Assembly: GCA_046349875.1 (NCBI GenBank)
Contig: JAXMBN010000041.1
Span: 1 to 46,954, forward strand
Length of the DNA stretch: 46,954 nucleotides
Reading direction: 5' to 3'
From: JAXMBN01 sp046349875
GTDB taxonomy: Bacteria > Planctomycetota > Planctomycetia > Pirellulales > Pirellulaceae
The position numbers and the translations under genes were made by a program. Within the stretch, counting starts at the first letter, position 1, and every line of letters starts with the position of its first letter. Below are positions 17,343 to 24,925 of this stretch, in pieces. The notes under the pieces were generated by a model that saw only the letters and a list, made by a program, of their open reading frames with translations, was not told the DNA's origin and did no database searches.

Positions 17343-18686
17343 TCAGGAAAGCGAACGGGACGGAGAGTTCGTCGAAGCTGGCGAAGTGGATGGATCGTCG
17401 AGAAGACTCTTGGGTCCATCGGTGATGAGACGCGCGGTTCGATTGCGGGTGATGTAATTCCAAGCCCATTGAAATAAGACCATAACTCGATTTTCAAATC
17501 GTGCTAGATACATGATGTGAATAAACAACCATGCCAGCCAAGCGATCTTTCCACTAGCGCGAATCTTCCCACTTTCCATCACGGCTCGCGAGCGACCAAT
17601 CGTCGCCATGTTTCCTTTGTCCCAATATTGGAATGGATCCCGATCCGAAAAGCCGGTTACACGACGGGCAATCGATTTCCCTACATATTCACCCTGTTGA
17701 ATGGCAACCGGGGCAACGCCGGGCAGCGGATTGCCATCGCCACCTTTTTGATGAGCCATATCACCGATCACAAAAATTTGATGATCGCTGGGGATATTGC
17801 AAAAGGGGTCGACCTGAATCCGTCCGGCTCGATCCAGTTCTAGCCCTGGGACCGATCGCGCCAAGATGGCACCCAAGGGAGACGCTTTCACGCCAGCAGC
17901 CCAAAGCACCGTGCAGGCCGCAATTTTTTCGACGGTGCTTTGCCGCGTGATCTCTACCCATCCTTCATCAAGATTGGTGACCTTGGATTCATTCCAGATC
18001 TCGGCCCCCAAACTCAAGAGTGCCTCTTTGGCCTTTTGTGACAAACTTGCATGATAACGCTCGAGGATCACCGGGCTGTTTTCCACCAAGATCACGCGAG
18101 CCGATGCCGGATCGATAGACCGAAATTCGCGACGCATGGTCTGACGTGAGAGTTCGCAAATAGCACCGGCAAGTTCAATCCCGGTGGGGCCACCGCCGAC
18201 GATCACAAAGGTGAGGCATTGCCGTTGACGCGTTGGATCTTTGCAGCGCTCCGCCTCTTCAAATGCGGTGAGAATCCGCTTGCGGATTTGTGTTGCATCT
18301 TCGATCGACTTCAAACCAGGCGCATGCTCTTTCCATTGATCATCTTTGCCAAAGTAGTGATGCGTGGATCCTGTCGCAACAACGAGATAATCGAATGCAA
18401 TCGGTTCAGATTGATTGAGAAGAACGGTTCGCGATGCGAGATCGAATCCTTTGACTTCATCCATCACCACCTTCGCATTTTGTTGCTTGCGAAGAATACA
18501 TCGAAGGGGACTGGCGATATTGGCTGGGGATAAACCGCCAGTGGCCACCTGATAAAGGAGAGGCTGAAACAAGTGAAAATTGCGACGATCGATGAGCGTT
18601 ATGTCGACTTCCGTTCTCCTGAGCGATTGGGCACAGGCCAATCCTCCAAAACCGCCTCCGACGATCACGACCGATGGACGACTCAT
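17343..18686 (-). CDS. ndh: Type II NADH dehydrogenase (NDH-2)
   Basis: 447-residue FAD protein that oxidises NADH and reduces quinone at the inner face of the membrane without pumping protons. FAD-binding GGGFGG at residues 10-15, NADH-binding VIVGGGPTGIELAG starting at residue 161, and the flavin-contact IFVIGDMAHQ segment are visible. The C-terminal part carries the hydrophobic/amphipathic membrane-anchoring stretch (AWLAWLFIHIMYLARFENR) seen in bacterial NDH-2, then a Ser/Pro-rich tail. Length fits the family. It heads the minus-strand group with the pseudouridine synthase and phosphodiesterase-fold genes. Confidence 0.92.
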   Translation of the reverse strand: MSRPSVVIVGGGFGGLACAQSLRRTEVDITLIDRRNFHLFQPLLYQVATGGLSPANIASPLRCILRKQQNAKVVMDEVKGFDLASRTVLLNQSEPIAFDYLVVATGSTHHYFGKDDQWKEHAPGLKSIEDATQIRKRILTAFEEAERCKDPTRQRQCLTFVIVGGGPTGIELAGAICELSRQTMRREFRSIDPASARVILVENSPVILERYHASLSQKAKEALLSLGAEIWNESKVTNLDEGWVEITRQSTVEKIAACTVLWAAGVKASPLGAILARSVPGLELDRAGRIQVDPFCNIPSDHQIFVIGDMAHQKGGDGNPLPGVAPVAIQQGEYVGKSIARRVTGFSDRDPFQYWDKGNMATIGRSRAVMESGKIRASGKIAWLAWLFIHIMYLARFENRVMVLFQWAWNYITRNRTARLITDGPKSLLDDPSTSPASTNSPSRSLS

Positions 18687-18973
18687 GGCGAATGGTACTT
18701 TCTAATAGTGAACTGAAAAGCAGAATGGAGTGACCCGCGTTCACGATCTTAAGATACAAACAAAACTCGATTCCAATCAGCCCTCCTCTCCTATGGCAAC
18801 CTTTCCAGCACCTTTTTTGATAGGACGGAGGCCCAAAATAGGTTTACCCAGGTGCGTCGAAGAATGGCTCTTCGTTCGCCCGTGGTCGATTCGTACGGTT
18901 ACAATTGGTGTCCATGATGCCACATCCGGCATGCAGTTCGATCCTCTTCTCACATGGCAGGAATACTCACGTG

Positions 18974-19708
18974 ATGCACACTCGATGGTCAGCCCGAGCA
19001 TTCTTCAGAATTGCAAATCTCTTAACGCTGCTCTTCGTTGCTTGGAATTCTTCTTCGCTTCTGTGGGGCCAGACTGCAGATATACCCGCAAACTACCAAT
19101 TGATTTATCAGCAAACGTTTGATGACGCGAAGTCCTTGGAGGATTACCAGTTTTCAGATGGGAAGGCTTGGCGATGGTCGAGCGAAGGGAAATCGACGGG
19201 AGCGATCGAGCTGTTCCAGCAAAGCCAATACAAAACCGAACATCGTTCGCCGTTCAATCTGGCGATTCTCTCCAAGCATCAAGTAAGCGACTTCATACTG
19301 GAACTCGATATGCGGCAAACGGGGAAAGAGTATGGACACCGAGATATGTGTTTGTACTTTGCATTTCAAGGGCGATCTCAATTTTATTACACGCACCTCG
19401 CAACGACGCCTGACCCAAATGCTCACAATGTTTTTATCGTCGACAATGCACCTCGCAAATCATTTCTCGAGGTTCCCAAGAAAGGAGTCAATTGGGGCGA
19501 AGATTGGAAGCACATTCGACTTGAACGTCAAGGGGATCGCATTCGAGTCTACTTTGAAGACATGAAGCAACCGGTGTTAGAAGGTCGACACAGCGCGTTG
19601 GCCTCTGGTGCGATCGGTTTCGGGTCGTTTGACGATGTTGGGAAGATGGACAACCTAAAGCTATGGGCGCCCAAGGAAGAGACGCAATCGATTACCTATT
19701 TTCCGTAA
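18974..19708 (+). CDS. Secreted lectin-fold protein (DUF1080-like)
   Basis: 244 residues from the ATG at 18974, which has AGGA about ten bases upstream. The N-terminus is a signal peptide: Arg residues, then ANLLTLLFVAWNSSSLLWGQ, with likely cleavage after WGQ. The mature part looks like one jelly-roll/concanavalin-type domain (YQQTFDDAKSLEDY, FILELDMRQTG, WKHIRLERQGDRIRVYFED, GAIGFGSFDDVGKMDNLKLW), as in the 3-keto-disaccharide hydrolase/DUF1080 group common in planctomycetes. Such proteins bind or cleave sugars outside the cytoplasm; activity here is not shown. An upstream TTG (18905) would bury the signal peptide and is rejected. Confidence 0.82.
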   Translation: MHTRWSARAFFRIANLLTLLFVAWNSSSLLWGQTADIPANYQLIYQQTFDDAKSLEDYQFSDGKAWRWSSEGKSTGAIELFQQSQYKTEHRSPFNLAILSKHQVSDFILELDMRQTGKEYGHRDMCLYFAFQGRSQFYYTHLATTPDPNAHNVFIVDNAPRKSFLEVPKKGVNWGEDWKHIRLERQGDRIRVYFEDMKQPVLEGRHSALASGAIGFGSFDDVGKMDNLKLWAPKEETQSITYFP

Positions 19709-19997
19709 CGGAAGCTTGCAGTACTCGGTTATCGCATCAGCTAAGCCTAATAGCTGCGGAAGCGTCAGTATTCCGTCGGCGCAGATTGTCCACTGCAAAG
19801 ACAAGACTCTTTATTTGAACGTAGTACGATGATTTGCCATTGTCGACATCTGGAATTACATGAAGACAGGTTCAAAAGTTGAGGAACACGGGGGAGGATT
19901 TTAGATTGCCACGGTACTCCGGTTCCTCCATCGGGTTGAAAAGGATTGGTCGTTTTGGCAAGGTAATCTCTACCCACGGCCTATCGAGAAGATCCCC

Positions 19998-20549
19998 ATG
20001 AATCATGAAAATCCTTACGCGGCGAGCCAAACTGAGGTCTTTCAGGCCGAGTCTGCTCGTTATTCCATCGCTCCCGATCAAGAAGTCAAAGCCAAGGCCG
20101 CCATGAAGGTGATGCAAATCATCACGGCCGCGTTGATGATGGGGATTTCGATGTTTGTCTTCGTATTGCTCTCCACCACGCCACCGGTCATCCGTGCTGG
20201 ACTGGGTGGATGGGAGTTAGTCATCACGGCAGTGGTGGCGGTCGCCGCTTGGACTGCTTGGTGGATCGTACGAAAGCAATCCTATAAACTTCCATCCCAT
20301 TCGATGCAGATTGTGAACGGTGAAATCACCGAACTCGAACCGATGCTCGCCATCATTCAGCGGCGGCACATCCTGAGTTGTGCGTTTCTTGAAGGTGCCG
20401 CCTTCTTTGGTTGCTCGCAGTTTATCTACACTCGCAACCATGTATGCTTGACAGTTGGATTCTTTTTTATCGGCATGATGGCCTATTCCTTCCCACGATG
20501 GAAATGGCTGCTACACGAAATTCATCGCGCCACAGCAGGGCAGGAATAA
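19998..20549 (+). CDS. Planctomycete NPYAAS-type membrane protein
   Basis: 183 residues with the MNHENPYAAS start found on many small planctomycete membrane proteins. Hydrophobic helices are visible at about residues 38-60, 70-90, 125-145 and 148-165, so the protein probably sits in the cytoplasmic membrane with four spans. No catalytic motif is seen. It is followed by the gene-free repeat region. The gap before it (19709-19997, 289 bases) shows no gene. The function is unknown. Confidence 0.78.
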   Translation: MNHENPYAASQTEVFQAESARYSIAPDQEVKAKAAMKVMQIITAALMMGISMFVFVLLSTTPPVIRAGLGGWELVITAVVAVAAWTAWWIVRKQSYKLPSHSMQIVNGEITELEPMLAIIQRRHILSCAFLEGAAFFGCSQFIYTRNHVCLTVGFFFIGMMAYSFPRWKWLLHEIHRATAGQE

Positions 20550-20589
20550 GCCGACGTCTGCTTTATGGCTGTTACCTGTTGGAATGAAT

Positions 20590-20709
20590 TCACAACCCGA
20601 AGCGTCAGCGAGGGACTGCATGTGTTATGTCACGAAGTGTTCGGAAGGCAAGTCTTAGAGAATCCAAACACTGGAAAAGTCGGTCCCTCGCTGACGCTTC
20701 GGGTTGTGA
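20590..20709. repeat. 120-bp palindromic element, copy 1
   Basis: Perfect 27-base terminal inverted repeats (20590-20616 and 20683-20709) beginning TCACAACCCGAAGCGTCAGC flank a 66-base core. One arm translates to TRSVSEG. The sequence just outside the right arm (about 20710-20736, ACTCAAACACGCAACTT) is shared with copy 2, so the repeated unit extends to the right. No transposase is encoded, so this resembles a non-autonomous MITE/REP-like element. Confidence 0.88.
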
Positions 20710-20814
20710 TGATACTCAAACACGCAACTTTAAAAAGCGTCAGCACGAGACACTCTTGTCATTCGGTCGACGACCATGCCGTGGCACGATTAGCAGCTCC
20801 AGCATTTCGATTTA

Positions 20815-20841
20815 GGCAAAAAAATGAGGGGCAAAAAAATG
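20815..20841. repeat. Direct repeat GGCAAAAAAATG x2
   Basis: GGCAAAAAAATG occurs at 20815-20826 and again at 20830-20841, spaced by 15 bases start to start. A similar motif in inverse orientation (ATTTTTGCCC) lies at 20950-20959. This resembles the A-rich dispersed repeat of planctomycete intergenic DNA. Confidence 0.55.
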
Positions 20842-21003
20842 TCAGAGATCAAGACGTAGCCTGGTACCAATCGTTCATGTGGTTTCGATTTTCTATTTCG
20901 ATCCTCGGATTACCTCTTTAGGTCCCAACGATCCCGAAAGCACATGTATATTTTTGCCCTTAAAGAAATCAGTTCTAAGCGTGGAGGTCGCGCTATGAAG
21001 TGA

Positions 21004-21124
21004 TCACAACCCGAAGCGTCAGCGAGGGACTGCATGTGTTATGTCACGAAGTGTTCGGAAGGCAAGTCTTAGAGAAGCCAAAACACTGTAAAAGTCGGTC
21101 CCTTGCTGACGCATCGGGTTGTGA
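21004..21124. repeat. Palindromic element, copy 2
   Basis: Same element as at 20590, in the same orientation. The left arm (21004-21030) is identical to copy 1. The right arm (21098-21124) carries two substitutions, and the core differs from copy 1 at only a few positions. Homology with copy 1 continues past the right arm to about 21150. Confidence 0.88.
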
Positions 21125-21157
21125 TATTACTCAAATGCGCAACTTCAAAACTTACTC

Positions 21158-21186
21158 GCCGGGTTGTGATAACACTCAAACAATGA
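21158..21186. repeat. Partial third repeat end
   Basis: CGGGTTGTGATAACACTCAA repeats the right edge and right flank of the palindromic elements without the rest of the unit. It lies next to the 3' end of the PDZ gene and looks like a decayed or partial copy. Confidence 0.6.
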
Positions 21187-21189
21187 AGT

Positions 21190-22325
21190 TTAGCGCGGCG
21201 TTTCGAGAAGCCTTAAGCGTTGCTCCAATTCGAGCAGCCTACGCTGCGTGAAATCGAGTTCCCCACGAACGCGATCGAGTTCTGATTGAAGGCCCATGAC
21301 ATAGTCGGGTGTCAGCATGCCGGGATCGATCGAAGGCGGAAGATTGGCATATTCACCGGCGAGAATGACTTGCCCCTGATGGAAGCCTCGTCCACGATAG
21401 TAGCCGATCGTCACCACTTGGCCAGGACGAGCGCGACGAAGCCAGTCTTGGAGTTCATTTGCGGATTGGATGACTTGCCCATCGATCTCGACCACGCAGT
21501 CACCTGGTTTGACTCCGACAAGTTCAGCGGGCGAACCTTTGGCGACTTCGGTCACCGCTGCACCCCGAAATGGCGCTATACCAAATTGTCGGCGGAAGTA
21601 ATCGGAGAGATTCGCAACCGAGAGCCCCAATACGGCCCGGCTTTGTCCCACAGGAGCCGAGCCATCAGGGAGAAGCGGAGCGACGGGTTGATTGAGCATC
21701 GGCTGTGTCCTCGATGCCACGGCTGCATTCAATGGAACGACGGTGACATCTTTGGTTCTGCCATTGCGACTAATCAAGAACTTGATCGGGCGGCCCGACG
21801 GATGATTCTGCAACTGAGAAGCCATTTCCTCTAATTCGGTGACTGCCGTACCCGCGATGGCTAGAATGCGATCACCCACTTGGAATCCAGCTTTCCATGC
21901 GGGAGATCCTTGTGTGATTTCGGAAACGATGAGACCGATGCCACCTCCAGGAATCTTTTCTGCCACAAGCCCTAAGTAGCCAGGATCCTGGCTCTCTTCG
22001 ATGATGATTTCCTTCGAGCCTTGGGGTGCATTGGGATTGGATGGCGGAGGTGGTACAGGCGGTCGCTTGTTGGTATCTCCTACAATTTCATCTGGCAATA
22101 CAAGGGACTCGGCGGTGCCTCTTTTTCCGGAGCAGGCAAGTTTTCTTGTTCCGTGCCTTCCTTCTTGGGCATTTCCTTCGCGGTACCAGGATTTTGCAAA
22201 GCTTGTTGAGCTTGCTTGACCTTTTCGTCCAATTTCTTGAGGAAATCCTGGGCTTGGGTCGTCGTTGCAAGGGGCATGATCAACCCGATTGCCATCGCCT
22301 GCACCCACGTTTGGGACTTCATCAT
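21190..22325 (-). CDS. Secreted two-PDZ-domain protein, frameshifted
   Basis: About 378 residues if one missing base is restored. The N-terminal frame starts at the ATG at 22323-22325 with GGGAGAG upstream and encodes a signal peptide (MAIGLIMPLATTTQAQ) and a Lys/Glu/Pro-rich segment. It then stops at 22080, while the adjacent -1 frame carries the rest: two PDZ domains (GLVAEKIPGGGIGLIVSEIT... and AVLGLSVANLSDYF...) and a C-terminal coiled coil (LQSELDRVRGELDFTQRRLL). The switch falls at or near a run of five A (22122-22126 on the plus strand reads as T). No protease domain is present, so it is probably a periplasmic adaptor. Sequencing error or a true mutation are both possible. Confidence 0.75.
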
Positions 22326-22412
22326 CACGCTCTCCCGTTTCAAAAAAATCTTGAGCCAATCGGACTCGTACCTGCTCCCATAGACGCTATTCTAGGGACT
22401 TTGGTTTCCCGA

Positions 22413-23372
22413 ATGAACGCAGAAAATTTTGAAGACTCACCGATGATTCTGGTCGACGTTCCCCATTCCAAACGGCTCGCTTTTCTCGAGCAAATCCATG
22501 GAGGAATGTCGGAAAGTGATCGCCATGCCTGGCTTCAGCGGTTGACTCACCATCTCGCCCAGTTCGAAAACGGCTTTGGGTGGATAGGCAAAATGGCGGT
22601 TTTGGGTGATCGTGTGATCGCCGGTGGTTATTGCACAGCCTATCCAGGGCGATTGGCTGTGTTAACGGGCCCCTTCTTTTTTTATGACGATCACGATGTT
22701 CAAGGGTTGGTGGCGGCCCTCCTCGAAGGAGCAACATCGTTTGGGGCTGACCTGGTTCAAGCCATCATCGAACCCAATGACACTGTAATCGCAGGGGCAC
22801 TGGAGCGAGGAGGGATGAAGCGGATCGCAAGCTTATATCAGATGCATGCATGGGTCGATCCACTTCCCGACACCGATGCGCGAGTGGACAACAAGCTTGA
22901 TCGCGATATGACGTGGCATCGTTATGCACCGACCGAAAGCGACCGTTGGATTGCCCTCCTCGATGCGACCTATCGCTCCACCGCAGATTGCCCTGAGCTC
23001 AACGGCATCCGATCGACACGTGATACGTTAGAGGGCTATTTGGCTGCTTGCCAAGGGGATGCGAGCGAATGGTGGTTATTGCGCAAGAATCAATGCGACA
23101 TCGCCTGTTTGCTCTTAACCAAGACGAATGCGCAGGGGTGGGAACTGACCTACATGGGAGTTACCCCAGAAGCGCGAGGTCATAAACTAGGCGAGATGCT
23201 CCTCCAGAAAGCCATGGAACGAGCTCGATCGTGTCGCATCGACATTCTCAGTCTCGCAGCAGATACTCGCAATCAATATGCACTTGCACTCTATGACCGT
23301 TATGGTTTCTGTATCGATCAGCAAGTGGATGCATGGATTTGGGTGCCAACGAAATCAAAACGATCGATCTAA
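22413..23372 (+). CDS. GNAT family N-acetyltransferase with two GNAT-like halves
   Basis: 319 residues from the ATG at 22413 (an ATG at 22443 is the alternative). The C-terminal half holds the acetyl-CoA binding segment MGVTPEARGHKLGEMLL followed by NQYALALYDRYGF, the usual end of the GNAT fold. The N-terminal half (KMAVLGDRVIAGGYCTAYPG, GPFFFYDDHDVQGLVAALL) looks like a second, degenerate GNAT domain, as in MshD-like double proteins. Substrate unknown. The next gene starts 18 bases downstream, so the two are probably co-transcribed. Confidence 0.8.
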   Translation: MNAENFEDSPMILVDVPHSKRLAFLEQIHGGMSESDRHAWLQRLTHHLAQFENGFGWIGKMAVLGDRVIAGGYCTAYPGRLAVLTGPFFFYDDHDVQGLVAALLEGATSFGADLVQAIIEPNDTVIAGALERGGMKRIASLYQMHAWVDPLPDTDARVDNKLDRDMTWHRYAPTESDRWIALLDATYRSTADCPELNGIRSTRDTLEGYLAACQGDASEWWLLRKNQCDIACLLLTKTNAQGWELTYMGVTPEARGHKLGEMLLQKAMERARSCRIDILSLAADTRNQYALALYDRYGFCIDQQVDAWIWVPTKSKRSI

Positions 23373-23390
23373 GAAAAGGGCTCGAGTTCG

Positions 23391-24416
23391 ATGCAAGCTC
23401 CCAAAGATATCGATGATCTCGAAGAACGACTCAGTCTGCCGACCGAAGAAGTGATCGAAACACTTCGAGCGTTTCCAGGAGATTGGCTAGTCCTCGGTGT
23501 AGCAGGAAAAATGGGACCGAGTATGGCTCGGATGATCCACCGAGGTCTTCAAAAACTAGGTCGAACCGATCGCGTTTATGGAGTGGCGCGGTTTAGTCAA
23601 CCACATGCCAAAGCGCAGTTGGAGCATTGGGGTATCCAAACGATTCCCAGCGATCTTTTGCAAGAAGGTGCTCTCGAGAAACTACCTTCGGCGCCTCATG
23701 TCGTCTATTTGGCGGGCATGAAATTCGGATCGACCGGCCAAGAGCCTTTGACTTGGGCGATGAACACATGGTTGCCAGCGATGGTCGGTGCGCGGTTTCG
23801 TTCGAGTCGTATCGTAGCGCTATCCACAGGCAATGTTTATGGACTGAGTCCGGTAGATCAAGGTGGATCGCGGGAGACGGATCCGTTGAACCCCGTGGGC
23901 GAATATGCGATGAGCTGTTTGGGACGGGAACGCCTTTTGGCTTACTGCAGCCAAACTTGGAATGTCCCCTTGGCTTTGATTCGATTGAACTATGCCTGTG
24001 ATCTACGCTATGGAGTGATGGTGGATTTGGCAGACAAGGTGACGCAAGGCATTCCCATCGATCTGTCTATGGGATACTTCAATACTCTTTGGCAAGGCGA
24101 TGCCAATGCTTTGACCATTGCCACCCTGAAACACACATGTACTGATCCTTACCTGCTGAATCTTACGGGACCTGAATTGCTCTCTGTGCGAGAGACCTCA
24201 CACGCCCTTGGAAAAGCGTTCAACGTGGCACCTCATTTTCAAGGAAGCGAAGCCAGTTCGGCATTGTTGAGCGACGCGCGCAAGTGCCTTGAACAAATTG
24301 GGAGACCGCGAATGGATGCTACGACGCTGCTCGACTGGGTGGTGGCTTGGCGAAAACAGGGAGGGGCACGATTGGGCAAACCCACTCATTTTGAATCACG
24401 CCAAGGAAAGTTTTAG
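23391..24416 (+). CDS. NAD-dependent epimerase/dehydratase-like protein
   Basis: 341-residue extended-SDR protein with a Rossmann fold. The dinucleotide loop is GVAGKMG at residues 36-42, then VVYLAGMKFG, the ALSTGNVYG strand, and the active-site region VGEYAMSCLGRER. The conserved YxxxK pair reads Tyr172-AMS-Cys176, so the catalytic lysine appears replaced by cysteine, and dehydratase/epimerase activity is doubtful. The C-terminal substrate-binding half is present. It follows the GNAT gene by 18 bases and precedes rnpA by 92 bases. Confidence 0.82.
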   Translation: MQAPKDIDDLEERLSLPTEEVIETLRAFPGDWLVLGVAGKMGPSMARMIHRGLQKLGRTDRVYGVARFSQPHAKAQLEHWGIQTIPSDLLQEGALEKLPSAPHVVYLAGMKFGSTGQEPLTWAMNTWLPAMVGARFRSSRIVALSTGNVYGLSPVDQGGSRETDPLNPVGEYAMSCLGRERLLAYCSQTWNVPLALIRLNYACDLRYGVMVDLADKVTQGIPIDLSMGYFNTLWQGDANALTIATLKHTCTDPYLLNLTGPELLSVRETSHALGKAFNVAPHFQGSEASSALLSDARKCLEQIGRPRMDATTLLDWVVAWRKQGGARLGKPTHFESRQGKF

Positions 24417-24508
24417 CGCGCCGCTTTCCAAGCGAAAAACACTTACCGTGGAGCGAGTATACTGTTGCTGGAATGACGTTTGATTCGTATTCGCGTTGAA
24501 AGAGATTG

Positions 24509-24895
24509 ATGTCCGACCATTCGTTTGATGCTTCCAAACGCCTCAAGAGCCCGCTCGATTTTCAGCGGGTCTTTGAGTCAGGCAAAGTTGCGGCCAATGA
24601 AATGTTGGTTGTGCACGCTCTGAAACGCGACGGAGATGAGACGCGGCTTGGGATTTCGATCTCGAAAAAAGTTGGGCATGCCCCCTTGCGCAATCGATGG
24701 AAGCGATTGATACGCGAAGCCTTTCGACTGCAACGAGAATCCTTGCCTAGAGGCTTCGACTTGGTCATTCGGCCCAAGAAAGATGCCGAGCCGGACTATG
24801 AACGGATCTACGGAGGTCTTGTGCGACTAGTCCAGCGCGCCTCACAGGCGTCACCGCGAAAGGCTCACCGCGATCCAGGTTCATCCGCCTCTTGA
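24509..24895 (+). CDS. rnpA: Ribonuclease P protein component
   Basis: 128-residue protein subunit of RNase P, which binds the catalytic RNA and helps process tRNA 5' ends. The RNR signature is intact (ISISKKVGHAPLRNRWKRLI, RNR at residues 61-63) and the N-terminal KRLKSPLDFQRVFESG segment fits the family. The ATG at 24509 has AAAGAG upstream; the TTG just before it is not needed. In most bacteria rnpA follows rpmH; here neither rpmH upstream nor yidD/yidC downstream is present. The C-terminus is a basic, Ser-rich tail. Confidence 0.92.
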   Translation: MSDHSFDASKRLKSPLDFQRVFESGKVAANEMLVVHALKRDGDETRLGISISKKVGHAPLRNRWKRLIREAFRLQRESLPRGFDLVIRPKKDAEPDYERIYGGLVRLVQRASQASPRKAHRDPGSSAS

Positions 24896-24925
24896 TTCGA
24901 CAATCAGCGTCCTAGCATCAGCAAT

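Larger units (their letters stand above)
20550..21189. other. Gene-free region carrying palindromic and direct repeats
   Basis: 640 bases between the NPYAAS protein and the convergent PDZ gene. It holds two near-identical 120-bp palindromic elements, a third partial end, and a direct repeat of GGCAAAAAAATG. Open frames inside it, including a 118-residue one, merely translate the repeats (TRSVSEGL) and are not genes. Confidence 0.8.

Noticed and set aside
20565..20921. 118-residue open frame beginning MAVTCWNEFTTRSVSEG
   Set aside because: It translates the palindromic repeat and random flanking sequence; no ribosome-binding site or protein-like pattern.
22115..22130. Programmed -1 frameshift in the PDZ gene
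   Set aside because: The site GGAAAAAG is not a canonical X-XXY-YYZ heptamer in the required frame and no stimulatory structure is obvious; a missing base is simpler.
24417..24508. rpmH upstream of rnpA
   Set aside because: No frame in this 92-base gap resembles L34.
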